Shown here: positions 1-5,765 of the stretch, piece by piece
How positions within the stretch are numbered: position 1 is the first letter of the stretch
Layout: each line of letters starts with the position of its first letter
NCBI GenBank assembly: GCA_017965685.1
Contig: JAGCPM010000104.1
Span: 1 to 6,535, forward strand
Source of the DNA: Kiritimatiellia bacterium
GTDB lineage: Bacteria; Verrucomicrobiota; Kiritimatiellia; RFP12; UBA1067
DNA length: 6,535 nt
Direction: 5' to 3'
Translations under genes and position numbers: made by a program
Notes under the pieces: generated by a model
What the model was told of the DNA's origin: nothing
What the model saw: only the letters and a program-made list of their open reading frames with translations
Databases searched by the model: none

Positions 1-477
1 GGAAGTGATGTAACTTGCGATGAGATTCAGCCTGACTTTGTTACGCTGACCGACGGCTTCTATCAGATTGGTAATGCAAAGGAACTGAATTGGTTTGCCG
101 TATGGATACTCGCGATAATCTCCGCCGGCGACAGGCGGATGGACGTGGAGAGGCTCATTTCCGCGCTGGCGGAGATAAAGCGGCTCCACCGCAAGGATCC
201 AGTGGGCTTGTTCGACCACGAATACATCGATCCTGACGTGACGATGACGCCGGAGGCGGCGTTCGTGGCCGGGAAGGAGTCCGTGCCGCTCGAGAAATCG
301 CTCGGCAGGATCGCCGGCGAGTTTGTGATGAGCTATCCGCCCGGAATACCGATTCTCGCGCCCGGCGAGCGTGTGACGCCCGACATACTCGAGCATATCC
401 AGTACACCAAGGCGAAGGGGTGCTTCATGACCGGACCGCTCGACATGGCGATAGACAATCTGCAGGTAGTGAGGTAG
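1..477 (+). CDS. speA: Orn/Lys/Arg decarboxylase, C-terminal part (probable arginine decarboxylase), 5' truncated by window
   Basis: The reading frame is open from base 1 to a TAG at 475-477 and gives the last 158 residues of a protein that begins upstream. The sequence matches the C-terminal domain of fold-type I PLP-dependent ornithine/lysine/arginine decarboxylases. It has an ESVPLEKSLGRIAGE stretch, then YPPGIPILAPGERVTP, then a short tail with a TGP motif ending in QVVR. The PLP lysine and active site lie outside the window, so substrate cannot be read from residues. An arginine to agmatine function is inferred from the agmatinase-family gene two genes downstream; lysine or ornithine decarboxylase is the alternative. 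The enzyme would be cytosolic and make the first committed polyamine intermediate. The next gene starts 5 nt after the stop, so they are almost certainly co-transcribed. An ATG at 139 is internal, because the frame stays open and homologous in style upstream. Confidence 0.85.
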   Translation, partial: GSDVTCDEIQPDFVTLTDGFYQIGNAKELNWFAVWILAIISAGDRRMDVERLISALAEIKRLHRKDPVGLFDHEYIDPDVTMTPEAAFVAGKESVPLEKSLGRIAGEFVMSYPPGIPILAPGERVTPDILEHIQYTKAKGCFMTGPLDMAIDNLQVVR

Positions 478-482
478 CGGCG

Positions 483-1328
483 ATGGAACTCTGGTACACC
501 GACAAACACACGGACGACGTGAGCTTCACGATCAAGGTGAAGAGGCAGCTCGCCGCGCACAAGAGCGAGATACAGCAGATCGACATTCTCGAGACCTACG
601 GGTTCGGGCGCGTTCTTGTGCTGGACGGGGAACTGATGATTACCGAGAAGGACGAATTCATCTACCACGAGATGATGACCCACGTGCCGATGGCTGTGCA
701 TCCCAACGTCGAAACAGTGCTCGTTGTGGGTGGCGGCGACGGCGGGACTGTTCGCGAGCTCGCGAAATACGCTTCGATCCGCGAGATAGACCTCGTAGAG
801 GCCGACAAGGACGTGGTGACTCTCTCCTCGGTGCATCTTCCGTTCACCGCCTGCAAGCTTCGCGATCCGCGCGTAAGGGTGCATTTTGAGGACGGTCTCC
901 GTTTCGTGCGCGGCAAGAAGGACGCGTACGACTTGATAATCGTGGACTGTCCCGATCCGTACGGTCCGGCCGAGGGTCTCTTCACGCGCGAGTTCTACGG
1001 CAACTGCTGCAACGCGCTGAAGGATGACGGCATACTCATAAACCAGCACGAATCGCCTTTCTACGCCGCGCACCAGACTAGTGTGAAGAACGCACACGCG
1101 CACATCGCGATAGAGTTCCCGGTATCGACCGTCTACCAGTGCCACATTCCGAGCTATCCATCGGGTCATTGGCTGTTCGGGTTCGCGTCGCTCAAGTACG
1201 ATCCCGTGCGCGACCTCGATCCCGCGCGCTGGGACGCTTTGGGAATACCGACGCGTTACTACAATACAGATCTCCACCGCGGCGCGTTCGCGCTGCCAAA
1301 CTACGTCAAGGAGCTGCTGAACAGATGA
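483..1328 (+). CDS. speE: Polyamine aminopropyltransferase (spermidine synthase family)
   Basis: A 281-residue cytosolic enzyme that transfers the aminopropyl group of decarboxylated S-adenosylmethionine to an amine, classically putrescine giving spermidine. Family marks in order are MELWYT at the N-terminus, TEKDEFIYHEMMTHVP (about residues 54-69), the nucleotide-binding GGGDGG (83-88), the ribose-binding acidic residue in VEADKD (E106), the DG at 137-138, the catalytic-loop DCPDP with D155 and D158, then GPAEGLFT, YPSGHW (225-230) and the C-terminal FALPNYVKELL. Length is normal for a bacterial SpeE and the pattern resembles the Thermotoga enzyme. The loop reads DCPDP where many members have D-S/C-S/T-DP. 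Start 483 is chosen over the longer in-frame opening at 420 because MELWYT is the usual family N-terminus and a GAGG lies 8 nt upstream. Acceptor could be putrescine, agmatine (the Thermus-type route) or a longer amine; residues alone do not decide. No speD is seen in the window. Confidence 0.94.
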   Translation: MELWYTDKHTDDVSFTIKVKRQLAAHKSEIQQIDILETYGFGRVLVLDGELMITEKDEFIYHEMMTHVPMAVHPNVETVLVVGGGDGGTVRELAKYASIREIDLVEADKDVVTLSSVHLPFTACKLRDPRVRVHFEDGLRFVRGKKDAYDLIIVDCPDPYGPAEGLFTREFYGNCCNALKDDGILINQHESPFYAAHQTSVKNAHAHIAIEFPVSTVYQCHIPSYPSGHWLFGFASLKYDPVRDLDPARWDALGIPTRYYNTDLHRGAFALPNYVKELLNR

Positions 1329-2170
1329 ACTTCATTGGAGCAGACGCATCCTTCGGCGATTCGCGCCTCGTGCTCTTCGGCGCGCCATACGATTCCACGA
1401 CGAGTTTCCGTCCTGGCGCGCGCTTCGGACCGGCGGCAATGCGCATGGAGTCCTTCGGCATAGAAACGTTCTCGCCCTATCAGGACGCCGACCTTGAGGG
1501 TGTTTCCGTGCATGATGCGGGCGACCTTGAGTTGCCTTTCGGGGGGGCTGAGCCGGTTTTGGCGATGATCGAGGAGAAAACGCGCGAGATTCTCGACGCC
1601 GGCAAGACCCCCGTCATGCTGGGCGGCGAGCATCTCGTCTCGCTCGGCGCGGTCCGCGCAGTCGCGAGCAAGTTCCCGGACCTCCACATAATCCACTTCG
1701 ACGCCCATGCTGACCTCAGGCTGGACTACCTCGGCAATCCTCTTTCGCACGCCTGCGTAATGAGGCGCTGCCACGATATCCTCGGCGACGGAAGGATACG
1801 CCAGTTCGGCATCCGCTCCGGGACGAAGGAGGAGTTCGCGTTCATGACGGCCGGGCATGTTCGGACGGAGCGCCACTCGTGCGTCACGTTGCCGGACTTT
1901 TCGCTGCCGGAGGGAACGCCAGTGTACCTGACGGTAGACATGGACGTGCTGGATCCGTCGGAATTCCCCGGCACTGGCACTCAGGAGGCGGGAGGGCTTC
2001 AATTCCGCGAGCTTCTCGCCGCGCTTTTGGACGTGTTCGCACGTTTCAATGTGGTGGCGTTCGACAACGTGGAGCTTGCCCCTCAGATAGACCCTACCGG
2101 ACGCTCGACCGCGCTCGCGTGCAAGCTTCTCCGTGAAGAGCTGATTGCATTTTCAACCCACAACCCCTAA
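1325..2170 (+). CDS. speB: Agmatinase-family ureohydrolase
   Basis: A 281-residue member of the arginase/agmatinase family, which hydrolyses a guanidino group and releases urea; with agmatine the product is putrescine. All six binuclear manganese ligands are visible: H103 in GGEH, D126, H128 and D130 in HFDAHAD, and D205 and D207 in TVDMDVLDP. The PGTGTQEAGG loop (215-224) and a late NVELAP (248-253), matching the substrate-binding glutamate motif, are also present. The start ATG overlaps the speE stop by 4 nt (ATGA), with AAGGAG about 11 nt upstream, so translation is probably coupled to speE. A longer in-frame opening from 1139 lies wholly inside speE and is not used. The context allows two substrates: agmatine, or N1-aminopropylagmatine as in Thermus or in the carboxyaminopropylagmatine route known from cyanobacteria. 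Arginase, guanidinobutyrase and formiminoglutamase functions are less likely because of the polyamine neighbours. Confidence 0.9.
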   Translation: MNFIGADASFGDSRLVLFGAPYDSTTSFRPGARFGPAAMRMESFGIETFSPYQDADLEGVSVHDAGDLELPFGGAEPVLAMIEEKTREILDAGKTPVMLGGEHLVSLGAVRAVASKFPDLHIIHFDAHADLRLDYLGNPLSHACVMRRCHDILGDGRIRQFGIRSGTKEEFAFMTAGHVRTERHSCVTLPDFSLPEGTPVYLTVDMDVLDPSEFPGTGTQEAGGLQFRELLAALLDVFARFNVVAFDNVELAPQIDPTGRSTALACKLLREELIAFSTHNP

Positions 2171-2185
2171 TCAACATCAACCGAC
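2148..2185 (+). promoter_or_regulatory. G-free C/A-rich translation initiation region without Shine-Dalgarno
   Basis: The last codons of speB and the 15-nt gap before the next gene form a run with no G from 2148 to 2182. It includes a direct repeat of ATCAAC at 2170-2175 and 2176-2181. No purine-rich ribosome binding site lies before the ATG at 2186, unlike at neighbouring genes. Start by termination-reinitiation after speB, or by an unstructured CA-rich leader bound by ribosomal protein S1, are both inferred possibilities. Confidence 0.4.
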
Positions 2186-3463
2186 ATGTCCAAAGTACTG
2201 CTCATAGGTGCCGGCGGAGTAGCCGGAGTCGCGGCCGCGAAAATGGCCCAGAATCCCGATGTATTCGGCGAGCTCATGATAGCTTCGCGCACCAAGTCGC
2301 GTTGCGACGCGATAAAGGCCGACATCGAAAGGCGCGGTTTCGGCAAGGACGGGAAGAAGACCGTGATTACGACCGCGCAGCTCGATGCCATGGATGTGGC
2401 GGCGACAACGGAGATGATAAAGTCGTTCAAGCCGGACCTTGTGATGAATATTGCGCTCCCATACCAGGACCTCGCGATAATGGACGCCTGCCTTGCCGCC
2501 GGAGTTTCGTATCTTGATACGGCCAACTACGAGCCCCCGGACGAGGCCCACTTCGAATACTCCTGGCAGTGGGCGTACCGCGAGAAATTCGAGAAGGCGG
2601 GCCTCACGGCGATTCTCGGCTGTGGATTCGACCCGGGAGTCACGCAAGTGTTTTCGGCCTACGCCCAGAAGCACTACTTCGATACCATCGAGACGCTTGA
2701 CATCCTCGATTGCAACGGCGGCGACCATGGTTATCCCTTCGCCACGAACTTCAACCCCGAGATCAACATCCGCGAGGTGGCCGCACAGGGCAGTTACTGG
2801 GTGGCCGACCCGAAGGACGACAAACCCGAGGTTGCAGTCGAGAACAGGAAGGCGTTCGCCAAAGGATACTGGGTCGAGACCGCGCCTATGGCGATCAAGC
2901 GCGAATACGATTTCGACCAGGTCGGGAAAAAGGATATGTACCTCCTGCACCACGAGGAACTCGAATCTCTCGGCTGCAACCTGAAGGGAATCAAGCGCAT
3001 CCGCTTTTTCATGACTTTCGGCCAGAGCTACCTTACACACCTGAAGTGTCTCGAGAACGTCGGCCTCACGCGCATCGACCCGATAGACTTCAAGGGGCAG
3101 AAAATCGTCCCCATCGAGTTCTTGAAGGCTCTTCTGCCCGATCCCGCGTCGCTCGGCCCGAGGACGAAGGGCAAGACGAATATCGGCTGCATCTTCCATG
3201 GAACGAAGGACGGCAAGAGCGTAGACTACTACGTCTACAATGTCTGCGACCATCAGGAATGCTATGCGGAAGTCGGCTCGCAGGCAATCAGCTACACGAC
3301 CGGCGTGCCAGCAATGATCGGCGCGAAGATGTTTCTCGAGGGCAAGTGGACGGAGAAGGGCGTCCACACCTGCGAGGAGTTCGACCCCGACCCGTTCATG
3401 GCCGAGCTGAACGTGCAGGGACTGCCTTGGAAGGAAAACTTCGACCCGGTCAAGGTCTCTTGA
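2186..3463 (+). CDS. Carboxynorspermidine/carboxyspermidine dehydrogenase (saccharopine dehydrogenase family)
   Basis: A 425-residue NAD(P)H-dependent oxidoreductase that reductively condenses L-aspartate beta-semialdehyde with a diamine. Putrescine gives carboxyspermidine, 1,3-diaminopropane gives carboxynorspermidine and, in the cyanobacterial variant, agmatine gives carboxyaminopropylagmatine. The N-terminus is a Rossmann fold with IGAGGVAG (7-14). Further marks are NIALPYQD (88-95), DTANYE (111-116), GCGFDPG (145-151), the CNGGDHGYPFATNFNPE stretch (from about 176) typical of this branch rather than of true saccharopine dehydrogenases, and a C-terminal FDPDPFMAEL. Start 2186 gives the expected N-terminus directly at the Rossmann strand, although no Shine-Dalgarno is visible. 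The stop overlaps the next ATG by 1 nt (TGATG), so the pair is translationally coupled as expected for enzymes of successive steps. The preferred diamine cannot be read from sequence; the decarboxylase and agmatinase neighbours favour putrescine or agmatine. Confidence 0.93.
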   Translation: MSKVLLIGAGGVAGVAAAKMAQNPDVFGELMIASRTKSRCDAIKADIERRGFGKDGKKTVITTAQLDAMDVAATTEMIKSFKPDLVMNIALPYQDLAIMDACLAAGVSYLDTANYEPPDEAHFEYSWQWAYREKFEKAGLTAILGCGFDPGVTQVFSAYAQKHYFDTIETLDILDCNGGDHGYPFATNFNPEINIREVAAQGSYWVADPKDDKPEVAVENRKAFAKGYWVETAPMAIKREYDFDQVGKKDMYLLHHEELESLGCNLKGIKRIRFFMTFGQSYLTHLKCLENVGLTRIDPIDFKGQKIVPIEFLKALLPDPASLGPRTKGKTNIGCIFHGTKDGKSVDYYVYNVCDHQECYAEVGSQAISYTTGVPAMIGAKMFLEGKWTEKGVHTCEEFDPDPFMAELNVQGLPWKENFDPVKVS

Positions 3464-4593
3464 TGCCGCAGTATGTGATAGACGAGCGTGCGCTCAGGCG
3501 CAACCTCGAGATTCTGAAGAGTGTTGCGGATGCGGCGCAGGTGAAGATACTTCTCGCCCAAAAAGCCTATTCGTGCACGGCGACGTATCCCCTTTGCGCA
3601 AAATATCTTGCCGGGACCGCGGCAAGTTCGCTTTTCGAGGCGCGGCACGGCCACGACAATTTCGGCGGCGAGACGCACATCTTTTCGCCTGCATACAATC
3701 CGGAGGAGATGCCGGAGATTCTCTCGATAGCCGACCATATCGTGTTCAACTCGCCGCGCCAGCTGAAGCTCTACGCGGATGCGGCGCGCGGGGAGGGGGT
3801 CTCTGTCGGACTGCGCGTCAATCCAGAGGTATCCGTGGCGACCACTCCCGCGTACGATCCGTGCCGTCCGTCATCGCGCCTCGGAACGACCCGCGCGGCA
3901 CTCAACTTGCAACTTGCAACTTGCAATTCGCAACTCGCGACTCTTTCCGGCCTCCATTTCCACTGCCTCTGCGAACAGGGGACGGACGAGCTCGAAAAGG
4001 TGCTTGCGGGATTCGAGATGAAGTTCGGCGATCTTCTGCCGGGACTTGAATGGGTGAACTTCGGCGGCGGGCACCACATAACGCGCGCGGATTACGACAG
4101 GGACAAACTGGTTGCGGTCATAGAGGGCTTCAGGCGGCGCCATCCGGGACTCGAAATATATCTCGAGCCGGGCGAGGCGATTGCACTGAACGCGGGCACG
4201 CTTGAGGCGACAGTCCTCGAAATCCAGCCAAAGGGCGAAGATGGCATAGCGAATGCGATTCTTGACACAAGCGCGGCCTGCCATATGCCTGATGTTCTGG
4301 AGATGCCGTATCAGCCGCCGCTCGTTGGCGCCGAGAAGGGGGCTGGCGGGCTTTTCGCCTATCGCTTCGGCGGGCCGACTTGCCTTGCAGGGGACGAGAT
4401 AGGCGTCTATTCGTTTGACCACGCGCTCCACGAGGGGGACTCTGTTGTCTTCGGCGACATGGCGATATACACGATGGTGAAGAACAACACCTTCAATGGC
4501 GTAAAGCTACCGGATATCGTCCTTCGCCGCGAGAACGGCAACCTTGAAACTCTACGGACGTTTTCGTATTCCGATTTCGCCTCCCGTCTCTGA
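3463..4593 (+). CDS. nspC: Carboxynorspermidine/carboxyspermidine decarboxylase
   Basis: A 376-residue PLP-dependent fold-type III (alanine racemase-like) decarboxylase that removes the carboxyl group from carboxyspermidine, carboxynorspermidine or a related compound, completing the aminopropyl addition begun by the upstream dehydrogenase. The PLP lysine is probably K34 in ILLAQKAYS. Other marks are FSPAYN (74-79), GLRVNPEVS (116-124), DPCRPSSRLG (132-141), GLHFHCLCEQ (163-172), the phosphate-binding region WVNFGGGHH (197-205), YLEPGEA (233-239), CHMPDVLEMPY (273-283), and the GGPTCLAGD loop (303-311) with the catalytic cysteine C307 expected from the other subunit. The end is SYSDFASRL, as in the family. 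The frame is open far upstream inside the dehydrogenase gene, but 3463 gives the normal N-terminus, overlaps the previous stop by 1 nt and has AAGG a few bases upstream. Oddity: residues about 148-160 are encoded by a tandem heptanucleotide repeat that lengthens a loop by perhaps five residues. Confidence 0.95.
   Translation: MPQYVIDERALRRNLEILKSVADAAQVKILLAQKAYSCTATYPLCAKYLAGTAASSLFEARHGHDNFGGETHIFSPAYNPEEMPEILSIADHIVFNSPRQLKLYADAARGEGVSVGLRVNPEVSVATTPAYDPCRPSSRLGTTRAALNLQLATCNSQLATLSGLHFHCLCEQGTDELEKVLAGFEMKFGDLLPGLEWVNFGGGHHITRADYDRDKLVAVIEGFRRRHPGLEIYLEPGEAIALNAGTLEATVLEIQPKGEDGIANAILDTSAACHMPDVLEMPYQPPLVGAEKGAGGLFAYRFGGPTCLAGDEIGVYSFDHALHEGDSVVFGDMAIYTMVKNNTFNGVKLPDIVLRRENGNLETLRTFSYSDFASRL
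3903..3937 (+). repeat. Five tandem 7-nt units (CAACTTG type) inside nspC
   Basis: Three perfect CAACTTG units (3903-3909, 3910-3916, 3917-3923) are followed by two one-step variants, CAATTCG (3924-3930) and CAACTCG (3931-3937), and a decayed CGACTCT (3938-3944). Three units make 21 nt, so the frame is kept and a seven-residue pattern (NLQLATC, then NSQLAT) results. It lies in the variable loop between SRLG and GLHFH of the decarboxylase. This looks like a microsatellite-type expansion or a short repeat insertion tolerated by the protein. Confidence 0.85.
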
Positions 4594-4619
4594 ACCTGAA
4601 AAGAGAAAGCAATCGGAAG

Positions 4620-4649
4620 TTGACGGGGGAGGATGCGTTTTGATATACT
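4620..4649 (+). promoter_or_regulatory. Predicted sigma-70-type promoter with extended -10
   Basis: A -35-like TTGACG (4620-4625) is followed after 18 nt by TATACT (4644-4649), with TG at 4641-4642 giving an extended -10. The predicted transcription start near 4656 is only about 2-4 nt before the ATG at 4659 of the next gene. The 12-base block TTTTGATATACT (4638-4649) recurs exactly in front of the tRNA cluster, which supports it as a genuine promoter. Confidence 0.75.
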
Positions 4650-4658
4650 TAATGCTGG

Positions 4659-5372
4659 ATGCGATACCATTACTTCTACCAAACGAGCAAAAACGAGAAT
4701 CTTGACGGATGGATTTCCGCCAAGGACCGCCGCGATGCCTACAGGCGTCTGAAGCGGGAACTCGGCATAAAGCCCTACAAGCTTGTGGGCAGGGACCCCT
4801 TGCCGTGGAAGCTCTGGTCCGCAATTGCCGCGCTTTCCGCGGTGGTGGGGCTTCTTTTGTTGCGCCAGGCTATGCAAGGCAGTGTGTCCATGGAGTCGGA
4901 GAGAGGACAGCTTTATGGCGACCCCGCGATGATACGCAGCCTCGCCCTGGACGGATGGCGAAGAACCTTCAATGATCCCGGCGATGCGTGGTTCGCGCGA
5001 CATGCGATACCGGCGAGCTTCTGCGATTGCTGGAAAGACGGAGCTGAAGGCGTGCCTCGCCTTTCTGTCGAAGAGATTCCGGTCGAGAAGGGCGATTCTC
5101 CCGAACTCAGGCGCATGAAGATGATGGTGAACCGCATGAAGAGGGAATTCGCTGAACGAACCGCCGCCGGCGAAAGCGCGACCGATTATGCGGCTTTCTG
5201 CGACAGGAGACTCGTGGAGGAGCGCGGTACTCGCGAGGCGTACGAGAAAAGGTTCGCGGAACTCGCCATGAGGTACGAGCGTATGGCCGATTTCCACGAA
5301 CTCGAGAAGGAGTGGGACGATCTGAATGCGGAGCTACGCTCAATGGGCTTGCCGACGATTCCAATGCCATAG
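4659..5372 (+). CDS. Hypothetical single-pass membrane protein with GspF-like N-terminal motif
   Basis: I do not recognise a named family for this 237-residue protein. Residues 1-48 are a small basic domain, with YFYQTSKNENLDGWISAKD followed by RDAYRRLKRELGIKPYKL. This resembles the short repeat at the N-terminus of type II secretion/type IV pilus GspF/PilC proteins, where an E/D-R-R/E-A-x-x-x-L-R/K...G-I/L-x-P pattern is common. That resemblance is by eye only. One membrane segment covers about 50-68 (WKLWSAIAALSAVVGLLLL). The rest (69-237) is charged, mostly helical by appearance, has cysteines at 122, 124 and 181, and may form a coiled coil from about 147 to 227. By the positive-inside rule the basic N-terminus is probably cytoplasmic. 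The start is fixed by an in-frame TAA at 4650-4652. No Shine-Dalgarno is visible, and the promoter lies so close that the transcript may be leaderless. It appears to be its own transcription unit, unrelated to the polyamine operon. Confidence 0.8.
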   Translation: MRYHYFYQTSKNENLDGWISAKDRRDAYRRLKRELGIKPYKLVGRDPLPWKLWSAIAALSAVVGLLLLRQAMQGSVSMESERGQLYGDPAMIRSLALDGWRRTFNDPGDAWFARHAIPASFCDCWKDGAEGVPRLSVEEIPVEKGDSPELRRMKMMVNRMKREFAERTAAGESATDYAAFCDRRLVEERGTREAYEKRFAELAMRYERMADFHELEKEWDDLNAELRSMGLPTIPMP

Positions 5373-5404
5373 TCCCGGACCGGCTTTTAAATAATGGAAA
5401 ATAC

Positions 5405-5423
5405 CCCCTTGCGCGGAAAGGGG
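5405..5423 (+). terminator. Possible short terminator hairpin overlapping the tRNA promoter
   Basis: CCCCTT (5405-5410) pairs with AAGGGG (5418-5423) around a 7-nt loop, and the run CGATTTT follows. The stem is only 6 bp and the T-run only four bases, so termination would be modest. It sits 32 nt after the hypothetical gene and overlaps the -35 of the tRNA promoter, so it could separate the two units; chance pairing is also possible. Confidence 0.3.
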
Positions 5424-5438
5424 CGATTTTGATATACT
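5409..5438 (+). promoter_or_regulatory. Predicted promoter of the tRNA cluster
   Basis: A weak -35-like TTGCGC (5409-5414) is followed after 18 nt by TATACT (5433-5438), with TG at 5430-5431 forming an extended -10. A start near 5445 would give a leader of about 13 nt before tRNA-Gly, normal for RNase P processing. The block TTTTGATATACT (5427-5438) and the 18-nt spacing are the same as in the promoter at 4620-4649. Confidence 0.75.
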
Positions 5439-5457
5439 ACCTACATCTTTTCGCGGT

Positions 5458-5531
5458 GCGGGCGTAGCTCAATGGCAGAGCTCCAGCCTTCCAAGCTGGC
5501 TACGAGGGTTCGATTCCCTTCGCCCGCTCCA
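5458..5531 (+). tRNA. tRNA-Gly (anticodon TCC)
   Basis: A complete 74-nt cloverleaf including the encoded CCA. The acceptor stem GCGGGCG (5458-5464) pairs perfectly with CGCCCGC (5521-5527); discriminator T 5528 and CCA 5529-5531 follow. The anticodon stem CCAGC/GCTGG encloses the loop CTTCCAA with TCC at 5490-5492. TAGCTC begins the D arm, and the T arm carries GGTTCGATTCC. It decodes GGA and, by wobble, GGG glycine codons. It is the first gene of the tRNA cluster. Confidence 0.97.
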
Positions 5532-5537
5532 AAGTCC

Positions 5538-5623
5538 GCCAGGGTGGCGTAATGGCAGCCGCGACAGACTCAAAATCTGTTGTACGAGAGTGCGTGCGGG
5601 TTCGAGTCCCGCTCCTGGCACCA
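5538..5623 (+). tRNA. tRNA-Leu (anticodon CAA)
   Basis: An 86-nt class II tRNA with encoded CCA. The acceptor stem GCCAGGG (5538-5544) pairs with TCCTGGC (5613-5619) with one G-T pair at its base; the discriminator is A 5620, as required for leucine, then CCA 5621-5623. The anticodon stem ACAGA/TCTGT encloses CTCAAAA with CAA at 5571-5573. The long variable arm and the T arm GCGGGTTCGAGTCCCGC are clear. It reads the TTG codon. It begins 6 nt after tRNA-Gly. Confidence 0.95.
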
Positions 5624-5655
5624 GGGCGACGGCCGAAGGGATAGAAAGGCTATAC

Positions 5656-5745
<90 letters not shown>

Positions 5746-5765
5746 CTTGCCAAGAAAGGTGTGGG

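Noticed and set aside
333..1277. Long minus-strand open frame (314 codons) opposite speA/speE
   Set aside because: It is a shadow of high-GC coding sequence on the other strand. It has no recognisable motif, and the + strand frames match known families throughout.
2177..3367. 396-codon minus-strand open frame opposite the dehydrogenase gene
   Set aside because: It is the complement of a clear family member, has no recognisable domain, and owes its length to codon bias.
2710..3462. Upstream extension of the nspC frame inside the dehydrogenase gene, suggesting a 627-residue fusion
   Set aside because: The extra part is arginine/proline-rich out-of-frame translation of the dehydrogenase. The family N-terminus begins at 3463 with a coupled start.
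4587..4606. Hairpin TCTCT/AGAGA after nspC as an operon terminator
   Set aside because: It has only a 5-bp stem with a 10-nt loop, is A/T-weak and has no T-run. It overlaps the stop codon, so I cannot support a terminator here.
4581..4632. Inverted repeat CCTCCCGTC with GACGGGGGAGG around the nspC stop and next promoter
   Set aside because: Pairing is imperfect with a bulge, and the loop is over 30 nt. It is a plausible chance match in GC-rich sequence.
4633..4752. Small 39-codon frame from ATG 4633 just after GGGGGAGG
   Set aside because: It starts upstream of the predicted -10, overlaps the membrane protein gene, and the purine run is too close to the ATG. No protein features are seen.
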